A DNA stretch of 64,000 nucleotides from Euprymna scolopes (Eukaryota > Mollusca > Cephalopoda > Sepiida > Sepiolidae), in assembly GCA_024364805.1 (NCBI GenBank), contig CM044493.1, positions 89,997,710 to 90,061,709 on the forward strand, written 5' to 3'. The position numbers and the translations under genes were made by a program. The notes under the pieces are model-generated. The model made no database searches. It saw only the letters and a list, made by a program, of their open reading frames with translations, and was not told the DNA's origin. Of the stretch, positions 28,601 to 34,600 are shown one piece after another (position 1 is the stretch's first letter; each line of letters begins with the position of its first letter).

Positions 28601-31600
28601 AATGGTCATAAGATGAGCCAAACTTACAAATAATGCCATCATAACACATGCATGAAAAAAGACACCACAATTGCAGAGCATTGATCTTTCATCTCTAGGC
28701 TTTTCTCTTTTTATGATGCAAGCGTTCATAAAGATAAAATGTAAAAGAAATAAAAAGAAGTTTATTTTCTTTACTCTAATTCCTCATTATTCTTTCACCA
28801 ACAGAATTTAGTATTGTACAAAAAGAAAGGATTAATTAAAGAAGAAACAACTGAATCTTTTGTAAACTAGTATACAGCTTCTGTCAAAAATAATGAAAAG
28901 AAATTATTTTCCACTAGTATTCATACTAACATTCATTAAAATGTTATAGCATTAAATCAGTAATTTAATTTTGCATATATGAGTTGTCATCATTTCTCAT
29001 GACTTTAAGAAAAAAAAAAGCACCTACCATTTAATTTTTTTATTTAAAGTGAAAGATTTCTTTCAGATTTCATTTCAAACAGTGAAGGTTGTCTGACTTG
29101 CTATTTGCCTTCTTCCCTCCACTTGAAATTGCTTTGGCCAGACGCATTGTTTTTTTTGGGTTTTTTTATTGTATAATATTAAACTGGATTCTCTAACTTG
29201 GCTCCGTTCATAATAATACAGCCGTGAACTTTTTTGATAAAGGTATGAGAATCATATCCAAAAATATTTCAAAACAATTAAAAAAAAAAGTACCACTATG
29301 GTAAAAATAGAGTTTACATGGTCAAAATTATGTGTTTAGAAAATTATATTTTTAGAGTTATATCCCCTTTACATTATCTAAACATCTATAGATTATGGCC
29401 ATTTATCGCACTTACAGTGATATCAAAACTTTTATTTTATATACAAAATGCAAAAACTTCATTTTTAGAAAAAAAAACTAGACACAGACAGTGCTCACCA
29501 TCAGCAGCTCTCCATCTTCAGATATGAAGATGCATATCATCAGGTGGTAAGCATTATTGGCTGTTGTTTTTGCTCATCTCATCACAAACAATGTTCTTTT
29601 TTGGTGAGGTATGCATACTTCATGCTGAGGTGTTTATGATGTTTGCTTTTTATCCTGCTTTTCTAACAAACTATCCAATCTCCAGTTTGAAGTTTCCTGG
29701 TTCCTTTGAACATTTAGTCTTGTTTTTTTGGTAAACCTGCCAGTAGGACAAAAGGAGAGTATACCTGTATGTACATATAATCAACATATTTGCCCTAAAT
29801 ACTTGCATATTGACTGACTTGCAAAATGACATCTTGTTAATTCATTATTTGTTGTTGTTTTTTTCTAATTCGATGATTGCTGCCGTTTTATTATTATGGC
29901 TCTATTTACGCATATTTTTTTAATTGTGGATGGAAAATTAACATTTTGATTAGATCAATTTACTCCTGGTTTGACATTAACATCCCCTTCTCTCCAACAA
30001 ATATGCACATATACATACACATGCAAAAAAAATATGACCCAGCAAATATGTCAGTGAGTATTCCTTACCTGTTCCCATGTAGGATACTGCCTACTGTTGT
30101 GGGTGCATATACCTGTGCATCTTCTGTTGTAACCCAGGCTGTCATAAATGCTTGTGCTGTTAAACTCAACTGTTGATAAAAAAAACTCCTGGACACTTGT
30201 GTTTTAAAAAGTTTTATTTAAACAGAACAAAGACAGAAAACTGAAATGGATATGTAAAAAAGAGAAAAAGAAAATTGAAGGGTAACCTGATAACATATAA
30301 AAGTTAAGTTGCCTTTTAGTTACCTGTATGCCACTGGCCCCGCCCCTTTGCTAGGACTGACTGGGACGATGGCAACCTGCATCTGTTCAGGTTGGTTGTC
30401 AGCAGACCGTTCTCCTAAATGACTTTCACGTTTAGGGCGCCCTCTCCCAGGGTCCCTACTTGCTAAACATTCTACATTAATTTCATTATGAAATATTCCA
30501 TCATAATGCATTTCGATTCATTCATACAGCAGTTAGCAATTTCATCATTTTATCATATTGTAAATTAAAACCAAAGGACTCTGCCTCCATCCCTCTCTCA
30601 CAAAAAGAAAAGCACCTCATATAAAACCAAACTAATTGGAAAGTATCCACGTTCTGATAATGTTTTTTTTTTTTTTTTACTATGGATTGAGGTTTAGCAT
30701 TTGGGCTTAAAAGGGTCTTTCTGGTTAATTTAATTCTAGGGGTTACAATTCTTGGTTTCCTCAATTTTTTTTCTGAGCAACACTGAGGACATTAGTCCTA
30801 CTAGTTTTTAATAACAATTTTATTCATATTATCTATAATTCTTAACTTCTCTAATTCTCTAATGAATTCATTGTTCTCAGTTTAATTCTTAAAAAAAAAA
30901 GCATGTGATTATAGGAAGCAGTGAATGTTGCAACATTGAATCCATCATCTCAAATTCAAAGCAAAATTATCCTGAATGGCATGCCTTCATCTCTCTAATA
31001 GCTAACTATTAAATTGATATATTTAATTTTTTTATAATTCCAGAGAAGTTCTAGAGAGAGCTTAGCCAAAATCCTCCTCCCCCCTGCGTCTGAACAGGAT
31101 GCCATCTTAAGAGGTAATTTATGCTTGTCCAAGTCAACAACTAAAAGCTATAACAATGAAAATATTTTAATTCAACTCCTCAATTTCAAAAGCTTCCTTT
31201 TATGCAAGTTTTCTCTTGTGAGAAAACCTGTTTTAATATTCATCTGACAAGCATTGTTACATTCTTAATATTATGAACTTAGTGACAACATATAGAAGAA
31301 TCATGAGTAGTCCTTATTTTTTCAAACTTAGTTGATGTAGATTTTTTTTCATTGAAAGTAAATTTAGTCATCTTTTGATAGGATCATTCCAGGAATGGAG
31401 AATTTTATTCAGGTTAGGTTGTATTTATTTAAGATGAATGTTTAACATTCATATATTTTATTAAATTTCAAATGTTGTTTTCCAAAATGGATTTTGTTAT
31501 TTATAAATTATAAAATTTCCTTACAAAGTTGTAGGAAATTTTTTTCTTACTGTTTTTTTATCTGATATTATTTTTATACATAGATATAGTTTACTTATCA

Positions 31601-34600
31601 GGTAAATATGAAACTATGTGATTGTATTTTTTCTTTTATTTAAGTGTTAAATATTATTTAACATTCTATTTGAATCATTGTTCTTTTTGTTATAGCATAC
31701 TATTTTTAAAATTGAATGAATTTAGAATAATTATGTGAAGTCTTTTTTGATAAACAAAAAAAGTAATTCGGATTTATCTTCTAAATAGTATTTTCTATTT
31801 GAATATTTAAAGATTAAGATCACAAAATGAATTGAAATTAGATAAGCTGGAGTTAAAACTAAACTGTTTATTTTTTTTAAGTAATGATGCATTTACAGAT
31901 TCTATATAACTAGCATACAATGTATCTTTGCAATATAAACATATGAAACTTGTAATGCATTGAATTTAAGGTATAAATATTTTGTAGACAGTATTTATAG
32001 AATTAGCTTTGGTAGTTTGACAGGGCTTAAAATATAATTATTTAAATATAAGAATGTATTATTAATATAGTTACTATTAATAGTTGAATTTGCTGCTGAG
32101 AGCAAAAATGGTGGCCATTTTAATTAATATTTGACTGCTGAGAAGAAAGATGTTTTTTCTTTTTCTTTTTTTCAGAAAATTGTTTCAAACAGGATAATGG
32201 ATATTTGTGAAGAAGTTAAATTAAATAACAATTTATTGTTCTGAATAACATGGTGGAATAATCCACAGGAAGAACTAGCTGTTGAGAATTAAATATTAGT
32301 TTTTTAGGTAGGAGCCTATCGATGACAAAAATTGAGAATCTGACTGATTTTATTATATTGTTTTAAGTTGATGCATTCAGTTGAAAATGATCTGCCTATT
32401 TTCTTAGTGAACATAAGAATTGGGTAATAATAGTATAATTTGAAAACCTACAAAAAAAAAATGGACTAAACAAATAAAAGAAGTGAAAAAGTCTTAATTA
32501 TAAAAATAGATTGTAGTCCTTAGACTTAACTACTTTATTAGAGAGATGGAAAAGGAGAGATTTAATTGAAACCTTCAAAATAATAGGATTTCTAAGTATA
32601 GAATAAAAAGCATTTTTTTATTTTTTGTGTATCATCTTTCACTGCAAATTTATTGACAGGAAATATTTCCAAAATAAAATCTATCATACATACACTTATC
32701 TTGGTTGTTATTTTAGTCATATTTCAACCAATCTTCTTTAGGTACATCTTTTCAAACTTGTGAATTTTCATGTTGAACTCCTGGACCATGGTGTAGCAGA
32801 TAAAGGTTCACAGTCAGTTCTAAGTGGCAGCCTTCTGGAAGATGATAATTCAATTAATTTTGAAACAATCAAGTTTAAAATAGCATTAGTGTTGAAATCT
32901 TTAAGACTAAATTAGATGCATTCAGAAATAATTTTTCAAAGAATGGACTTGTAGGTTTGTTTTGGTGAGTTTATTTTATTAAATAATTAAGAATATGATC
33001 TGTATATTCATTTAAAAATATTTGGTTATAATGTCCTAAAAAAATGCTGTTTTAGAAGTGGGTGATCCTTACCGCCTGGTGGCCTGGAAGTGGGTGATCA
33101 TTTTAGATTCAATCTATCTATATATATATAAAAGTGAACGTGTCTGTGTGTGTACATTTTCCAACGCAATAACTCTGGTATATCTATAAAAGTGAAATTG
33201 TCTGTGTGTATACATTTCCCTACTAAACTACTCTGTCAATTTTCAGTCTACAGACTCTAGATTTGACATAAGAGCTATTGAGATTTGGGAAAATCTTTTT
33301 AATTCGTTATTGGCCAGAAATTTGGCTGTCAAGGGGTCAAAGTTCAACAATTTGACCTTTGAAAACTCTACCAAACTCCTCCATCAGTTGGGGGTCTAAA
33401 CACTTGAAATTTTAGATGTAGTTACTTGGACATAGATCAAACTTTATAATTTGATTTGAACCCAAAACAATAAATGCTAAGGGACTTAAATTGGGGTCAA
33501 ATTTAAAAAACAATTGACCTCTATGGTCTCTACCAAATTACTCAGCCAATTTTTGGTCTCAACATTTGAAATTTTACATAAAGTGTATTCAGACATAGAG
33601 CAAGCTTTCTAATTTGGCTGCCAAGGGGTCAAAGTTCAAAAGATTTGACCTTTGCAGTCTCTAGCAAACTATTCAGCCAATTTTAGGTCTAAACATTTGA
33701 AATTTTACATAAAGGATATTCAGACTGCAGCAAGCTTTTTAATCAGTTTTTGGACGAAAATTTGACTGCCAACAGGTCAAAGTTTACAGAGCCTTTGCAG
33801 ATTCTACCAAACTCCTCCACTAATTTTGGATCCAAGCACTTGAAATTTTAGATGTAAATTACCTGGATATGAGTCAAACTTTTATTTATATATACATAGT
33901 ACATAGGGCCCGAGCAAAGCTGGGTTGAACTGTTAATTTATACACAAAATTGTTTTCTTATTCTAAGTTGCAAAAATTATTTTTATTGCAAATTTTTTGA
34001 GCTGTTTATATGTAATCACCTGAAAAAGTAGAATGTCATTTTTCTTTTGGAGGGAATTAGCAAAGGATGCATTTTACTTAGATGTTTTATTAAAAATTGA
34101 AATGGGATTATTAATTAAAATCAGAGATGCTGACATGTCTATATGAAGCGAGGTATGTTTAGATATTTGTATGTATAATTCAGTCCTACTAATTAACCGA
34201 TTATTATGAATTTTAAAACATGGCTGCTTAGCATAAGAGGTTATAATGTGGGCTATATTTGATTTAATATAACTTTGTACAAGGGGTGGGCTTTGTGAAA
34301 ATTAAGATGCCTTTGATTTTTATGAAATTTTATCTATGAATTAAATTTTAGACATTTTCTAAAATTAAAATAAGAATTCTAAACATAATATTTAATCTAT
34401 ATAAATAAAAATGTAATTGTTTGTATGTTACTAACAGGTAATCTAAAAAAAACTAATTTACCGATTGACTTGAAGTTTTGCTATAGCATTTTAATCGAAT
34501 AAATGTGTTTTATATATTACTTTTTAATTATAACATTCTACAAATTTTTTTTTTTAATAAATTATTTACTTTTCTTTGTAACGAAGTAATTATTTTATTA

